64,000 nucleotides of DNA from Jannaschia seohaensis. GTDB lineage: Bacteria; Pseudomonadota; Alphaproteobacteria; Rhodobacterales; Rhodobacteraceae. The notes below the pieces were generated by a model. The model ran no database searches, was not told where the DNA came from, and worked only from the letters and a program-made list of their open reading frames with translations. Numbering within the stretch: position 1 is the first letter of the stretch; each line of letters begins with the position of its first letter. A program made the position numbers and the translations under genes. Shown here one piece after another: positions 40,107 through 49,001 of the stretch. The stretch is taken from NCBI RefSeq assembly GCF_900116765.1, contig NZ_UETC01000004.1, forward strand, positions 62,001 to 126,000. The letters run 5' to 3'.

Positions 40107-42755
40107 ATGCCCAGCCTGAACGACATCCGCACGACTTTCCTCGATTATTTTGAGGCGAAGGGCCACGCCAAGGTCGACAGCTCTCCCTTGGTTCCGCGCA
40201 ACGACCCGACATTGATGTTCACCAATTCGGGCATGGTGCAGTTCAAGAACCTCTTCACCGGTCAGGAGACGCGCGATTACGTCCGCGCGACCACGGCGCA
40301 GAAATGCGTCCGCGCGGGCGGCAAGCACAACGATCTCGACAATGTCGGCTACACCGCGCGGCATCATACGTTCTTTGAAATGCTGGGTAATTTCAGCTTC
40401 GGGGATTACTTCAAGGACGACGCGATCGCCTTCGCCTGGGAGCTGATCACCAAGGAGTTCGGGATCGATCCGTCCCGTCTGCTGGTCACGATCTACCATA
40501 CCGACGACGAGGCCCACGCCATCTGGAAGAAGGTCGCCGGCTTGCCGGACGACCGGATCATTCGGATCGCCTCGGACGACAATTTTTGGCGGATGGGCCC
40601 GACCGGACCTTGTGGCCCTTGTACGGAGATCTTCTACGATCACGGCGACCAGATCCCGGGCGGCCCGCCGGGCAGCCCCGAGGAAGATGGCGACCGGTTC
40701 ATCGAGATCTGGAACCTCGTTTTCATGCAGAACGAGCAGTTCGCCGACGGCCGGCTGGAGCCGCTCGACATGCAGTCCATCGATACCGGCATGGGGCTGG
40801 AGCGGATTGGCGCGCTTCTGCAGGGCAAGCACGACAATTATGATACCGACCTGATGCGGGCGCTCATCGAAGCCAGTGCGCAGGCCATCCGCACAGATCC
40901 CGATGGGCCCACGAACGTGCATCACCGGGTCATCGCGGATCACCTGCGGGCGACCGGTTTCCTGATCGCGGACGGGGTGATGCCGTCGAACGAGGGCCGC
41001 GGCTACGTGCTGCGCCGCATCATGCGGCGGGCGATGCGCCACGCGCATCAGGCTGGCGCGTCCGAGCCGGTCATGCACCGCCTCGTCCCTGCGCTGGTGC
41101 ATCAGATGGGGGGGCATTACGGTGAGTTGCGGCGGGCGCAGCCGCTGATCGAGGAAACTCTCCGTGGCGAGGAGGAGCGGTTCCGCAGCACGCTGGACCG
41201 TGGCTTGCGCCTGTTGGAGGACGAGGTTGCGCGCCTTCCGGATGGGGGCACGCTGCCGGGTGAGGCGGCGTTCAAGCTCTACGACACCTATGGGTTCCCG
41301 CTGGACCTGACGCAGGACGCTCTGCGCGAGAAGGGGTTGAAGGTCGATCTGGCCGGCTTCGAGGCCGCCATGGCCGAGCAGAAGGCCCGCGCCCGGGCGG
41401 CATGGTCCGGATCGGGGGAACAGGCGGATGCGGCGATCTGGCTCGACCTTGCGGACCGCCACGGCACGACGGAGTTCCTTGGCTACGACACGGAACAGGC
41501 CGAGGGGCATATCATCGCGCTCGTCCGGGACGGGGCCGAGGTCGAATTCGCTTCCGCCGGCGAGACTGTGACCGTGATCGTGAACCAGACGCCGTTTTAT
41601 GCCGAGGCCGGCGGTCAGGTCGGCGATACCGGTCGCATTCGCGTCGGGGAGGCGGTGCTCCGCGTGACCGACACCAAGAAGGTGGCCGGTCTTTTCCTGC
41701 ACATGGCCGAGGTCGAAAGCGGCGAGGTCGTGGCTGGGCAGACCGCTAAGATGGAGGTGGATCACGCCCGGCGAAGCGCGATCCGCGCGAACCACTCGGC
41801 CACGCATCTTCTGCATGAGGCGCTGCGCTCGGCGCTCGGCGACCATGTGGCGCAGCGCGGCTCTCTCAATGCCGAGGACCGCTTGCGCTTTGATTTCAGC
41901 CACGGGAACGCGCTGACGTCCGAGGAACTGGCGCGGGTCGAGGCGGATGTGAACCGCTACATTCGCCAGAACTCCGAGGTCTCCACGCGGATCATGGAGC
42001 CCGACGCGGCGCGGGATCTGGGGGCGCAGGCGCTCTTCGGTGAGAAATATGGCGACGAGGTGCGGGTCGTGTCCATGGGCCGTGCCGAAGGCTCCGGCAA
42101 GGGGACCGATGGGGCGACCTATTCGATCGAGCTTTGCGGCGGCACCCATGTGGCCCGGACCGGTGAGATCGGCGCGTTCGTGGCGCTTGGGGATCAGGCC
42201 TCTAGCGCCGGGGTGCGCCGGATCGAGGCGCTGACCGGCCAGCCCGCGATGGACTATCTGCGCGCGCAGGACCATCGGATGGCGGAACTTGCCAATCTCT
42301 TCAAGGCGCAGCCTGAGGAAGTCGGCGACCGGGTCCGCGGGCTTTTGGAAGAGCGCCGCGCCTTGCAGGCCGAGGTCGCCAGGCTGCGTCGTGAGGCGGC
42401 CATGGGCTCCGGCTCCGAGGTCAAGGAAATCAACGGCATGAAGGCCGTTCTCAAGGTTGTCTCGGGGGTCTCGGGCAAGGATCTGGGGCCGCTGATCGAT
42501 CAGCAGAAGCAGTCGCTGGGCTCCGGTATCGTGGCGCTCATCGCGGATACGGGCGCCAAGCCGGCCGTCGCCGTGGGCGTGACCAAGGACCTGACCGACC
42601 GTGTGAGCGCCGTCGATCTCGTCAAGGCCGCGGTCGAGGCGCTCGGCGGGCGGGGCGGCGGTGGACGGCCCGAGATGGCGCAAGGTGGCGGGGCGGATAT
42701 TGCCCAGGCCGATGCGGCGCTCGCCGCGGTCGAAGCGGTGATTGCCGGGGCCTGA
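40107..42755 (+). CDS. alaS: Alanyl-tRNA synthetase
   Basis: Charges tRNA-Ala; 882 residues. The class II core has [36 protein letters not shown] and [14 protein letters not shown]. The editing domain zinc ligands are in [11 protein letters not shown] and [13 protein letters not shown]. The C-terminal DHHA1 domain ([20 protein letters not shown]) and Gly-rich [16 protein letters not shown] are present, so the protein is complete. No frameshifts. Confidence 0.98.
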   Translation: MPSLNDIRTTFLDYFEAKGHAKVDSSPLVPRNDPTLMFTNSGMVQFKNLFTGQETRDYVRATTAQKCVRAGGKHNDLDNVGYTARHHTFFEMLGNFSFGDYFKDDAIAFAWELITKEFGIDPSRLLVTIYHTDDEAHAIWKKVAGLPDDRIIRIASDDNFWRMGPTGPCGPCTEIFYDHGDQIPGGPPGSPEEDGDRFIEIWNLVFMQNEQFADGRLEPLDMQSIDTGMGLERIGALLQGKHDNYDTDLMRALIEASAQAIRTDPDGPTNVHHRVIADHLRATGFLIADGVMPSNEGRGYVLRRIMRRAMRHAHQAGASEPVMHRLVPALVHQMGGHYGELRRAQPLIEETLRGEEERFRSTLDRGLRLLEDEVARLPDGGTLPGEAAFKLYDTYGFPLDLTQDALREKGLKVDLAGFEAAMAEQKARARAAWSGSGEQADAAIWLDLADRHGTTEFLGYDTEQAEGHIIALVRDGAEVEFASAGETVTVIVNQTPFYAEAGGQVGDTGRIRVGEAVLRVTDTKKVAGLFLHMAEVESGEVVAGQTAKMEVDHARRSAIRANHSATHLLHEALRSALGDHVAQRGSLNAEDRLRFDFSHGNALTSEELARVEADVNRYIRQNSEVSTRIMEPDAARDLGAQALFGEKYGDEVRVVSMGRAEGSGKGTDGATYSIELCGGTHVARTGEIGAFVALGDQASSAGVRRIEALTGQPAMDYLRAQDHRMAELANLFKAQPEEVGDRVRGLLEERRALQAEVARLRREAAMGSGSEVKEINGMKAVLKVVSGVSGKDLGPLIDQQKQSLGSGIVALIADTGAKPAVAVGVTKDLTDRVSAVDLVKAAVEALGGRGGGGRPEMAQGGGADIAQADAALAAVEAVIAGA

Positions 42756-42815
42756 CCGGCCCCGCCATGCCGCCTGGCGCCGGAGCGCGGCGCGGCGTAA
42801 ATGCCCGGTCGCCCC

Positions 42816-43145
42816 TCAGTGCCCAGTCGTGTTCGAAAAGACCTGCATCACCACGATCCCCGCAATAATCAGGACCAGGCCGATCATTGCCGGCGCATCC
42901 AGCCGCTGACCGAACCAGAGCCACCCGATCGTCGCTATGAAGACGATCCCCAGGCCCGACCAGATCGCATAGGCGATGCCCACAGGGATCGTCCGCAGCA
43001 CCTGCGCGAGCAGGTAGAAGGAGACCGCATAGGCGAGGGCGGTCACGACCGATGGGACGAGGCGGGTGAAACCTTCGGAGAGCTTGAGGGCCGAGGTCCC
43101 GACGGTCTCGGCCAGGATCGCAAGAACGAGATAGAGCCAGGGCAT
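42816..43145 (-). CDS. Small multidrug resistance (SMR) family transporter
   Basis: A 109-residue, four-helix SMR-family protein (EmrE/SugE/QacE-like). The essential membrane Glu lies in LAILAETVGTSALKLSEGF, and YAIWSGLGIVFIATIGWLWF is the hallmark third helix. It probably exports cationic drugs or guanidinium as a homodimer in the inner membrane; specificity cannot be told. It starts two bases after the stop of the YitT gene, so both form one unit. Confidence 0.92.
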   Translation of the reverse strand: MPWLYLVLAILAETVGTSALKLSEGFTRLVPSVVTALAYAVSFYLLAQVLRTIPVGIAYAIWSGLGIVFIATIGWLWFGQRLDAPAMIGLVLIIAGIVVMQVFSNTTGH

Positions 43146-43146
43146 G

Positions 43147-43791
43147 TCAGCGTCCGATATAGCGGTCGTGGCGATGGTTCACCGCGACAATCAGGTTCAC
43201 GATCACCGCGCCGAGCAGCGACGCGGCGACCAGCCAGGGGTCGAGGACCAGGAGGGCCACCGCGAAGAGGGCCGCGTCGAATCCCAACTGCACCCAGCCC
43301 GCGCGAATCCCCGCCCGTTCCTGCAACCAGAGCGCCAGGATGCCGATGCCGCCCAGCGATGCGCCATGGCGAAAGATCACCAGCAGCCCCACGCCGATCA
43401 CGCTGCCCGCCAGGGCCGAGGCCACCCAGGGCGACAGGCTTTCGATGATCAGCACCGCGGGGAGCGCTGAGGAGAAGACCGAGACGAGTGTGACCGCGAT
43501 GACCGTCTTGGCGACGAAACGCGGTCCGAGACGGAGCCAGCCCAGGATGTAGAAGGGCAGGTTGAGCAGGAAGAACCACAAGCCGAAAGACCCGCCGGAG
43601 AGGTAGCTTAGGAGCACGCCGAGCCCCGCGGTCTGGCCGGTGATCAGGCCATCGGCCCGCAGCAGATGGACCCCGAGCGCGCAGAGCGCCGCGCCCAGCA
43701 CGAGGGACTGCGCATCCTCTAGCGCCGTATGCGCCAGGGAGGGGGGGAGGTCTGCGGCGCCCTGGTCCTGGGCGGGCTGCTTGGCGGTCAT
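43147..43791 (-). CDS. YitT family membrane protein
   Basis: A 214-residue polytopic protein of the YitT/DUF161 group. Five to six hydrophobic segments are visible (SLVLGAALCALGVHLLRADG, LITGQTAGLGVLLSYLSGGS, GLWFFLLNLPFYILGWLRLG, SALAGSVIGVGLLVIFRHGA). The GQTAG and GASLGGIGILA repeats fit the family. Function unknown. The upstream 110 bases are the divergent region with the VPLPA-CTERM gene. Confidence 0.88.
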   Translation of the reverse strand: MTAKQPAQDQGAADLPPSLAHTALEDAQSLVLGAALCALGVHLLRADGLITGQTAGLGVLLSYLSGGSFGLWFFLLNLPFYILGWLRLGPRFVAKTVIAVTLVSVFSSALPAVLIIESLSPWVASALAGSVIGVGLLVIFRHGASLGGIGILALWLQERAGIRAGWVQLGFDAALFAVALLVLDPWLVAASLLGAVIVNLIVAVNHRHDRYIGR

Positions 43792-43906
43792 CGCTGTGGG
43801 CTAGTCTTGGGGGGCGCGGAAGTCCAGCGCGCTCCTGTGTCCCAAAAAGCTTGCCCTTTTGCGCCTAATTGTCCCTAATTTGGGGATAGGTTTTTGGGGA
43901 GGAACC

Positions 43907-44566
43907 ATGCTCTTGCGATTTGCAGCTATTGTCGCGTTCGTCGCCGGCTCTGTCGGCGCGCAGGCTGCGACGCTTTCGCTCTCTCCGACCGCAGACGGTT
44001 CGATGCGTGTCAACATCAACGGCACGGCCATCAACGAAACGGATCCGACGGTCACCACCCTGCGATCCGGCGCCACCAACGACGGTCGCGGTTTCTTCAT
44101 CTTCGATCTCAGCGGCATCGCGGCCGGCTCTACGATCGGAGCGGCGACGTTCGGGGCGACCTTCACCGGCACCCCAACGAATACGGTTAGCGATTTCGCG
44201 CTCCGCTTGGATGCGTTCGGTGGCGACGGCATCATCGATACGAGCGATTACGCCGCGACCGCCTCGCGATTCTACGACGTGACGCGGCCGCGCACCGAGG
44301 TGACGGCCGGCGACCGGCTCGAGGTGAGTGCCTCGCTGCTGTCGCAGGCAGTGCAGGGCGCACTCACGACGGGTTTCCTGACGGTTCGGTCTTCGACAGC
44401 GAATTTCGCGACGATCAACTTCGCGTCCTCGGAGAACACGACGTATAATGCGCCGAGCCTGTCCATCGAATTCACGCCCCCGGCGGAGGTGCCGCTCCCG
44501 GCGGGCGGGGTGCTGCTCCTCGGTGCGCTTGGCGCGGCGGTCCTGCTGCGGCGCCGCAGGGGCTGA
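43907..44566 (+). CDS. VPLPA-CTERM sorting-signal protein
   Basis: A 219-residue exported protein. The signal peptide is MLLRFAAIVAFVAGSVGAQA. The C-terminus has the VPLPA-type sorting motif (PAEVPLPAGGVLLLGALGAA followed by VLLRRRR), that is motif, hydrophobic helix and basic tail. The middle is beta-rich, threonine/asparagine rich (TIGAATFGATFTGTPTNTVS) with YDVTRPR blocks, as in DNRLRE-like or extracellular matrix proteins. Function unknown. The ATG at 43907 has TTGGGGAGGAACC upstream. The motif fits the exosortase/archaeosortase-linked class in Rhodobacterales; the sorting enzyme is not nearby. Confidence 0.85.
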   Translation: MLLRFAAIVAFVAGSVGAQAATLSLSPTADGSMRVNINGTAINETDPTVTTLRSGATNDGRGFFIFDLSGIAAGSTIGAATFGATFTGTPTNTVSDFALRLDAFGGDGIIDTSDYAATASRFYDVTRPRTEVTAGDRLEVSASLLSQAVQGALTTGFLTVRSSTANFATINFASSENTTYNAPSLSIEFTPPAEVPLPAGGVLLLGALGAAVLLRRRRG

Positions 44567-44573
44567 TCCGAAG

Positions 44574-44603
44574 CGGTGCGGACGCCCGAAGGCGCCCGCA
44601 CCG
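44574..44603. terminator. Bidirectional terminator-like hairpin between converging genes
   Basis: CGGTGCGG / CCGCACCG with an inner CGCC-CGAA-GGCG extension and one mismatch. It lies between the VPLPA-CTERM stop (44566) and the icd stop (44611) and could serve both genes. No U tract on either side. Confidence 0.6.
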
Positions 44604-44610
44604 GGTCGGC

Positions 44611-45819
44611 TCAGAGCGCGGCCTGGAGGTTCTCGTCGACCTTCTCGAGGAAGCCCATCGTGGTGAGCCACTTCTGATCGGGGCCGACCAGCAGGGCGAG
44701 GTCCTTGGTCATGAACCCGCTCTCGACCGTGTCCACGACGACCTTTTCCAGCGTCTGGGCAAAGGTCATCAGCTGGGCGTTGTCATCCAGCTTGGCGCGG
44801 TGCTTGAGCCCGCCCGTCCAGGCGAAGATCGACGCGATGGAGTTGGTCGAGGTCTCCTTGCCGGCCTGGTGCTGGCGGTAGTGGCGGGTGACGGTGCCGT
44901 GGGCGGCCTCGGCCTCCACGATCTTGCCGTCGGGCGTCATCAGCGCCGAGGTCATCAGGCCCAGCGAGCCGAAGCCCTGCGCGACCGTGTCGGACTGCAC
45001 GTCGCCGTCATAGTTCTTACAGGCCCAGACATAGCCGCCGGACCACTTCATCGCCGAGGCGACCATGTCGTCGATCAGGCGGTGCTCGTAGGTGAGGCCG
45101 GCTTCCTTGAACTTATCCGCGAATTCTTCGTCGAAGACCTTCTGGAACAGGATCATGAACTGGCCGTCATACTGCTTCAGGATCGTGTTCTTGGTGGACA
45201 GGTAGACGGGATAGCCGCGCTGCAGGCCGTAATTGAACGACGCGCGCGCGAAATCCATGATCGACTGGTCGAGGTTGTACATCGACATGAACACGCCCGA
45301 GGAGGGGGCCTTGAAGACCTCGTGCTCCTCGACGGTGCCGTCCTCGCCGACGAACTTCATCGACAGCGTGCCCGGGCCGGGGAATTTCATGTCGGTGGCG
45401 CGATACTGATCGCCGAAAGCGTGGCGGCCGATGACGATAGGCTGGGTCCAGCCAGGGACGAGGCGCGGCACGTTCTTGCAGATGATCGGCTCGCGGAAGA
45501 CGACGCCGCCCAGGATGTTGCGGATCGTACCGTTCGGGCTGCGCCACATCTTCTTGAGGCCGAACTCTTCAACGCGGGCCTCGTCGGGCGTGATCGTGGC
45601 GCATTTCACGCCGACGCCGATCTCCTTGATCTTCTCGGCGGCGTCGATGGTGATCTGGTCGTCGGTCGCGTCCCGCGACTCGATGCCGAGATCGTAGTAG
45701 AGCAGGTCCACGTCGAGATAGGGCAGGATCAGCTTGTCCTTGATGAACTGCCAGATGATGCGGGTCATCTCGTCGCCGTCGAGCTCGACGACGGGGTTCT
45801 CTACCTTGATCTTGGTCAT
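44611..45819 (-). CDS. icd: Isocitrate dehydrogenase, NADP-dependent
   Basis: TCA-cycle enzyme, 402 residues, of the eukaryote-like NADP-IDH group usual in alphaproteobacteria. Starts with [20 protein letters not shown]. Visible are [39 protein letters not shown] at the end, and [20 protein letters not shown] with substrate/metal Asp residues. Complete. The upstream region includes a strong stem-loop at 45915-45940 that might influence it. Confidence 0.97.
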   Translation of the reverse strand: MTKIKVENPVVELDGDEMTRIIWQFIKDKLILPYLDVDLLYYDLGIESRDATDDQITIDAAEKIKEIGVGVKCATITPDEARVEEFGLKKMWRSPNGTIRNILGGVVFREPIICKNVPRLVPGWTQPIVIGRHAFGDQYRATDMKFPGPGTLSMKFVGEDGTVEEHEVFKAPSSGVFMSMYNLDQSIMDFARASFNYGLQRGYPVYLSTKNTILKQYDGQFMILFQKVFDEEFADKFKEAGLTYEHRLIDDMVASAMKWSGGYVWACKNYDGDVQSDTVAQGFGSLGLMTSALMTPDGKIVEAEAAHGTVTRHYRQHQAGKETSTNSIASIFAWTGGLKHRAKLDDNAQLMTFAQTLEKVVVDTVESGFMTKDLALLVGPDQKWLTTMGFLEKVDENLQAAL

Positions 45820-46186
45820 GTGTGGGCCTCCGGTCCGGTGTTCTGATTGCGCGTCTAGCGCAGGCCGAGCCGTGGTTCCAGTGTCGTATGCGATGGCATA
45901 CCGAAAATGAAAGCGGCCCGGCCGTAACCTTGGCCGGGCCTGCCACCCTCGCCATACGTTGCAGGCACTAGAGGGCGGGTGAAGGGGCCACCTCTCGATG
46001 ACCCAGCGTATTTAGATGAGACCCGCTTGACGCGGGCGGGGCGGAGTAAGGGTTTGTCGTCAGGCGATTGGCCCGCCAGGTCGGAGCAATCCGGGTGATG
46101 GAACCCGTTCCGTTGACGGCTCAGAGGCGATGCCATCAGCCGGTCACGTTCCGGGGACGTTTCCGATGCGTTTGCGTCAGATTGGT
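45820..46186. other. Gene-free 367-base region between icd and HD gene
   Basis: No convincing gene or known RNA is seen. On the minus strand there is a perfect 9-base stem (GGCCCGGCC / GGCCGGGCC, 45915-45940, loop of eight) followed by CGCTTTCATTTT, so it could end a transcript coming from the HD gene or attenuate icd. A weaker hairpin CCCGCGTCAAGCGGG lies near 46022. I did not recognise RNase P, tmRNA or SRP RNA. Confidence 0.5.
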
Positions 46187-46747
46187 TCAGTCTTTGGTGA
46201 AAAAACGCGCAATTCGGGGCGAGAGCCACGCCCAGAGACTCGGCGCGCCGTTCGATATGCGGGTGCCGACCCGCCTGCGGACCATCTCCGCGTCCACGTT
46301 GTAGGTCGTCCAGGACCCGCCGCCGGTCGCAAGGTTGAGATTGGGCGGCTGGAATCGGTCCAATGCCTTGGCGAAGCGGGCATCGAGCGTCTCGTTGGCC
46401 TCGAACTCGTCCCACAGCGCGCGGAAGGCCGCGCCCTGATCGGGCGGCAGCAGGCCGAAGATGCGGTCGGCGGCGCGGGTCTCGGCCGCGGCCTGCGCCG
46501 CGCTATCCTCGGCCCCGTCCGCGAAGAAGGGCAGGTCGCCCGAGTCGATCTCCACGAGGTCATGAAGCAGCAGCATCCGGATGACGCGGTCGATCGAGAC
46601 CCCCTCGGGCGCCTCGTCGGACAGGGTCATCGCGAAGAGCGCGAGATGCCAGGAATGCTCGGCCGAGTTCTCCATCCGCGCGCCGTCGACGGTCCAGGTG
46701 GCGCGCTCCACTGCCGTCAGGCGCCCGGCCTCCATGAGGAAGGCCAT
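46187..46747 (-). CDS. HD-domain hydrolase (YfbR/HDDC2-like)
   Basis: About 186 residues if started at the ATG at 46747 (MAFLMEAGRLTAVERATWTV); a TTG start at about 46780 overlapping the upstream stop is also possible. HD-type metal motif is present: ENSAEHSWHLALFAMTLSDE with the first His, then MLLLHDLVEIDSGDLPFF with the HD pair. These belong to a group of metal-dependent nucleotidases or phosphohydrolases of unknown substrate. It is translationally close to the Glu/Ala-rich gene above it. Confidence 0.82.
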   Translation of the reverse strand: MAFLMEAGRLTAVERATWTVDGARMENSAEHSWHLALFAMTLSDEAPEGVSIDRVIRMLLLHDLVEIDSGDLPFFADGAEDSAAQAAAETRAADRIFGLLPPDQGAAFRALWDEFEANETLDARFAKALDRFQPPNLNLATGGGSWTTYNVDAEMVRRRVGTRISNGAPSLWAWLSPRIARFFTKD

Positions 46748-46772
46748 GCGCGCATCCAGCGGATCGGTTCCG

Positions 46773-47291
46773 TCAGCCAAGGCGGGGATCGGACTTGACC
46801 TCGGGCACGGCGCGGCGTCCGCGGCGGGCGGCGCCATCGGCCTCGGCGCGGCGGGCCTCTTCGGCGGCTTCGCGTTCGGCCTTGCGGCGCTCCAGCAATT
46901 CGCGGGCGCGCTGCGCGGCCCGGGTGGTTTTGGGGGCTTCGGCCTCCGTCGCCTCCGCGGCCTCTGCGTCTGCTTCGGGTGAAGCCGCCTGCTCGTGCTC
47001 CGCCTCCGCCTCCGGCTCGGGCGGGATGGTCGGCTGTGGCGCGGCCGCCGGCTTGGCCGGCTCGTCGGCCGGGCGCCGAGCAATCTCCTCCGCGCGCGCG
47101 GCCAGCATCTGATTGGCCCGGATCGCGGCCCGCTGCACCCGCACCGAGGTCACGAACGCCTCCTGCAAGGTCTGGGAACTGTCGCCCAGCGACTTGGAGA
47201 TCAACGTGATGATGTCCTCGTCGCCCGTCGCCTCGATATGGGCGATCACGGCGGCGGCCAGTTTGTCGGCGGTCTCTTCGGCTATGCCCAT
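46773..47291 (-). CDS. Ala/Glu-rich protein of unknown function
   Basis: A 172-residue, highly charged protein. N-terminal part (MGIAEETADKLAAAVIAHIE, then GDSSQTLQEAFVTSVRVQRA) is helical; the rest is a low-complexity Pro/Glu/Ala stretch (PEPEAEAEHEQAASPEADAE) and a basic tail with ARELLERRKAEREAAEEARR. No family is recognised. It starts at an ATG with GGAGGACGCC upstream and its stop overlaps or touches the HD-gene start, so they may be co-transcribed. Confidence 0.65.
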   Translation of the reverse strand: MGIAEETADKLAAAVIAHIEATGDEDIITLISKSLGDSSQTLQEAFVTSVRVQRAAIRANQMLAARAEEIARRPADEPAKPAAAPQPTIPPEPEAEAEHEQAASPEADAEAAEATEAEAPKTTRAAQRARELLERRKAEREAAEEARRAEADGAARRGRRAVPEVKSDPRLG

Positions 47292-47348
47292 GGCGTCCTC
47301 CGGATACCGGAGGAGGCTAGCGGTCTCTCCACCGGGTGCAAGCCCCGC

Positions 47349-48002
47349 TCAGCGCGTGGTCTCCGTAAGCCGGCGAGATACATACTGCTTCACCTCTTCG
47401 ATCATCGGATCCATCATCGGATCTTCGAAGAAGTGGCCCGCGCCATCCATCTCCTTGTGGGTGATGGTGATGCCCTTCTGCTCGTGCAGCTTGTTGACCA
47501 GCGCGGTGGTGTCCGCTGGCGGCGCCACGCGGTCGGCGCTGCCGTTGATGATCAGGCCGGAGGAGGGGCAGGGGGCGAGGAAGCTGAAATCGTAGCGGTC
47601 CGCAGGCGGCGAAACCGAGACGAAGCCGGTGAATTCGGGCCGCCGCATCAGCAGCTGCATCCCGATCCAGGCCCCGAAGGAGAAGCCCGCGACCCAGCAA
47701 TGCTTGGAATTCGGGTTCATTGACTGGAGATAGTCGAGCGCCGCAGCCGCATCCGACAGTTCTCCGATGCCTTGGTCGTATTCACCCTGGCTGCGGCCCA
47801 CGCCGCGGAAGTTGAAGCGCAGGACCGTGAAGCCCAGAGAGTGGAAGGCGTAGTGGAGGTTGTAGACCACGCGGTTGTTCATCGTCCCGCCGAATTGCGG
47901 ATGCGGATGCAGGACGATCGCGATGGGCGCGTCCTTGACCTTCTGCGGGTGGTAGCGGCCTTCGAGGCGGCCGTCCGGGCCGGGGAAGATCACTTCGGGC
48001 AT
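47349..48002 (-). CDS. Alpha/beta hydrolase
   Basis: A 217-residue alpha/beta hydrolase (dienelactone hydrolase-like). The nucleophile elbow is GFSFGAW near residue 98, oxyanion region HPHPQFGGTMNNRVV, and the distal His in DGAGHFFEDP. It resembles the hydrolase often found beside iscR in this order. The ATG at 48002 (MPEVIFPGPDGRLEGRYHPQ) has GAGGAGC upstream. It is divergent from iscR, sharing about 110 bases. Confidence 0.88.
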   Translation of the reverse strand: MPEVIFPGPDGRLEGRYHPQKVKDAPIAIVLHPHPQFGGTMNNRVVYNLHYAFHSLGFTVLRFNFRGVGRSQGEYDQGIGELSDAAAALDYLQSMNPNSKHCWVAGFSFGAWIGMQLLMRRPEFTGFVSVSPPADRYDFSFLAPCPSSGLIINGSADRVAPPADTTALVNKLHEQKGITITHKEMDGAGHFFEDPMMDPMIEEVKQYVSRRLTETTR

Positions 48003-48110
48003 CGTTGCTCCTCGTGCGGGGTTCGTCTGGGTGCGGCGTGGCAAAGTCTTGCCGAGCGCGGCCTGCCAGAGGTAAGCGCGAGGAGCGAGAACGTCAATTG
48101 GGAGGGCGCC

Positions 48111-48569
48111 ATGAAGCTGAGCACCAAGGGGCGCTATGCCATGGTCGCCTTGGCCGATCTGGCGATGCAGCCCGAAGGCAAGCTCTCGGCCTTGGCCGAG
48201 GTCTCCGCCCGCCAGGACATCTCGCTGCCTTATCTGGAGCAGCTCTTCGTCAAGTTGCGGCGGGCGGATCTGGTCACCTCGGTCCGCGGCCCCGGGGGCG
48301 GGTATCGCCTGGCACGGCCCGCCACGGAGATCCGCGTCTCCGACATCCTGGAGGCGGTCGACGAGACCGTCAGCGCGATGCAGCCGGGCGCGGGCGCGAA
48401 GGGCGGCGTCTCCGGCTCGCGCGCGCAGTCCATGACGAACAGGCTATGGGAGTCGCTCTCGGCGCATGTCTATGTGTTCTTGCACCAGACACGCCTGTCC
48501 GATGTGGTCCGCAATGAGCTGACTCCCTGTCCGGCGGTGCCCCATCTGTTCCAGTTGGTGGACGAATAG
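48111..48569 (+). CDS. iscR: Rrf2/IscR-family transcriptional regulator
   Basis: A 152-residue Rrf2-family protein with the winged-helix block MKLSTKGRYAMVALADLAMQ, LPYLEQLFVKLRRADLVTSV and RGPGGGYRLARPATEIRVSD. The three Cys of E. coli IscR are absent: the loop is AMQPGAGAKGGVSGSRAQSM. The only Cys is Cys140 (ELTPCPAV). This matches the unusual single-Cys iron-sulfur IscR described for Rhodobacter sphaeroides. The suf genes usually behind it are not here; tusA follows on the opposite strand. Confidence 0.88.
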   Translation: MKLSTKGRYAMVALADLAMQPEGKLSALAEVSARQDISLPYLEQLFVKLRRADLVTSVRGPGGGYRLARPATEIRVSDILEAVDETVSAMQPGAGAKGGVSGSRAQSMTNRLWESLSAHVYVFLHQTRLSDVVRNELTPCPAVPHLFQLVDE

Positions 48570-48625
48570 GGGCGGCTTAATCGGTCGGGGTCCGGGCTGA
48601 CGGCGGCGCCTGCCGGACGGGCGGG

Positions 48626-48676
48626 ACCGGGGGCCAGCCCCCGGACCCCCGGGATATTTGAGCAGGGAAGAAAAGG
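48626..48676 (+). repeat. Extragenic palindromic repeat, copy C
   Basis: CCGGGGGC-CA-GCCCCCGG hairpin followed by ACCCCCGGGATATTTGAGCAGG and GAAGAAAAGG. Nearly the same core as copy A. It follows the iscR stop by about 55 bases and lies between converging iscR and tusA. Confidence 0.65.
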
Positions 48677-48726
48677 CGAGCGGTTCGGAGAGCTTAGGGG
48701 CGGTGACCTGTCCGCTCGGGGCGGCC

Positions 48727-48942
48727 TTAACCCTTCCTCAAAGCGAATCTGTGACCCTCGACGCCGAGGAATTCGTGCCCGGCCTCGGCGCAGAAATGCG
48801 GCACGTCCACATGTGCGGCCGGGTCGTCGGCCAGCAGATCCACGCGGGCGCCCTTGGGCAAGCTCTGCATCCGTTTGCGCAGGCGCAGCACCGGCAGGGG
48901 GCAAAGCAGGCCGAGCGCGTCGACCTCAAGGTCGGGGTCCAT
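48727..48942 (-). CDS. tusA: TusA-family sulfurtransferase
   Basis: A 71-residue sulfur carrier with the catalytic CPxP motif: EVDALGLLCPLPVLRLRKRM, Cys15. It relays persulfide sulfur, for example to tRNA thiolation or other acceptors. It lies convergent with iscR, with copy C of the repeat between them. Complete and of normal length. Pairing with iscR fits a sulfur/iron theme but is not proof of joint function. Confidence 0.93.
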   Translation of the reverse strand: MDPDLEVDALGLLCPLPVLRLRKRMQSLPKGARVDLLADDPAAHVDVPHFCAEAGHEFLGVEGHRFALRKG

Positions 48943-49001
48943 TGTGAACTCCTTAATTTCGCCGCGGGGCCGTGGCAGGATCGCGCGCGAAAGGGCTAGC
49001 C

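Noticed and set aside
39873-42683. A 936-codon minus-strand frame opposite alaS
   Set aside because: Antisense shadow of alaS; composition is not protein-like.
45820-46186. RNase P, tmRNA or SRP RNA between icd and the HD gene
   Set aside because: Hallmark sequences of these RNAs were looked for by eye and not found.
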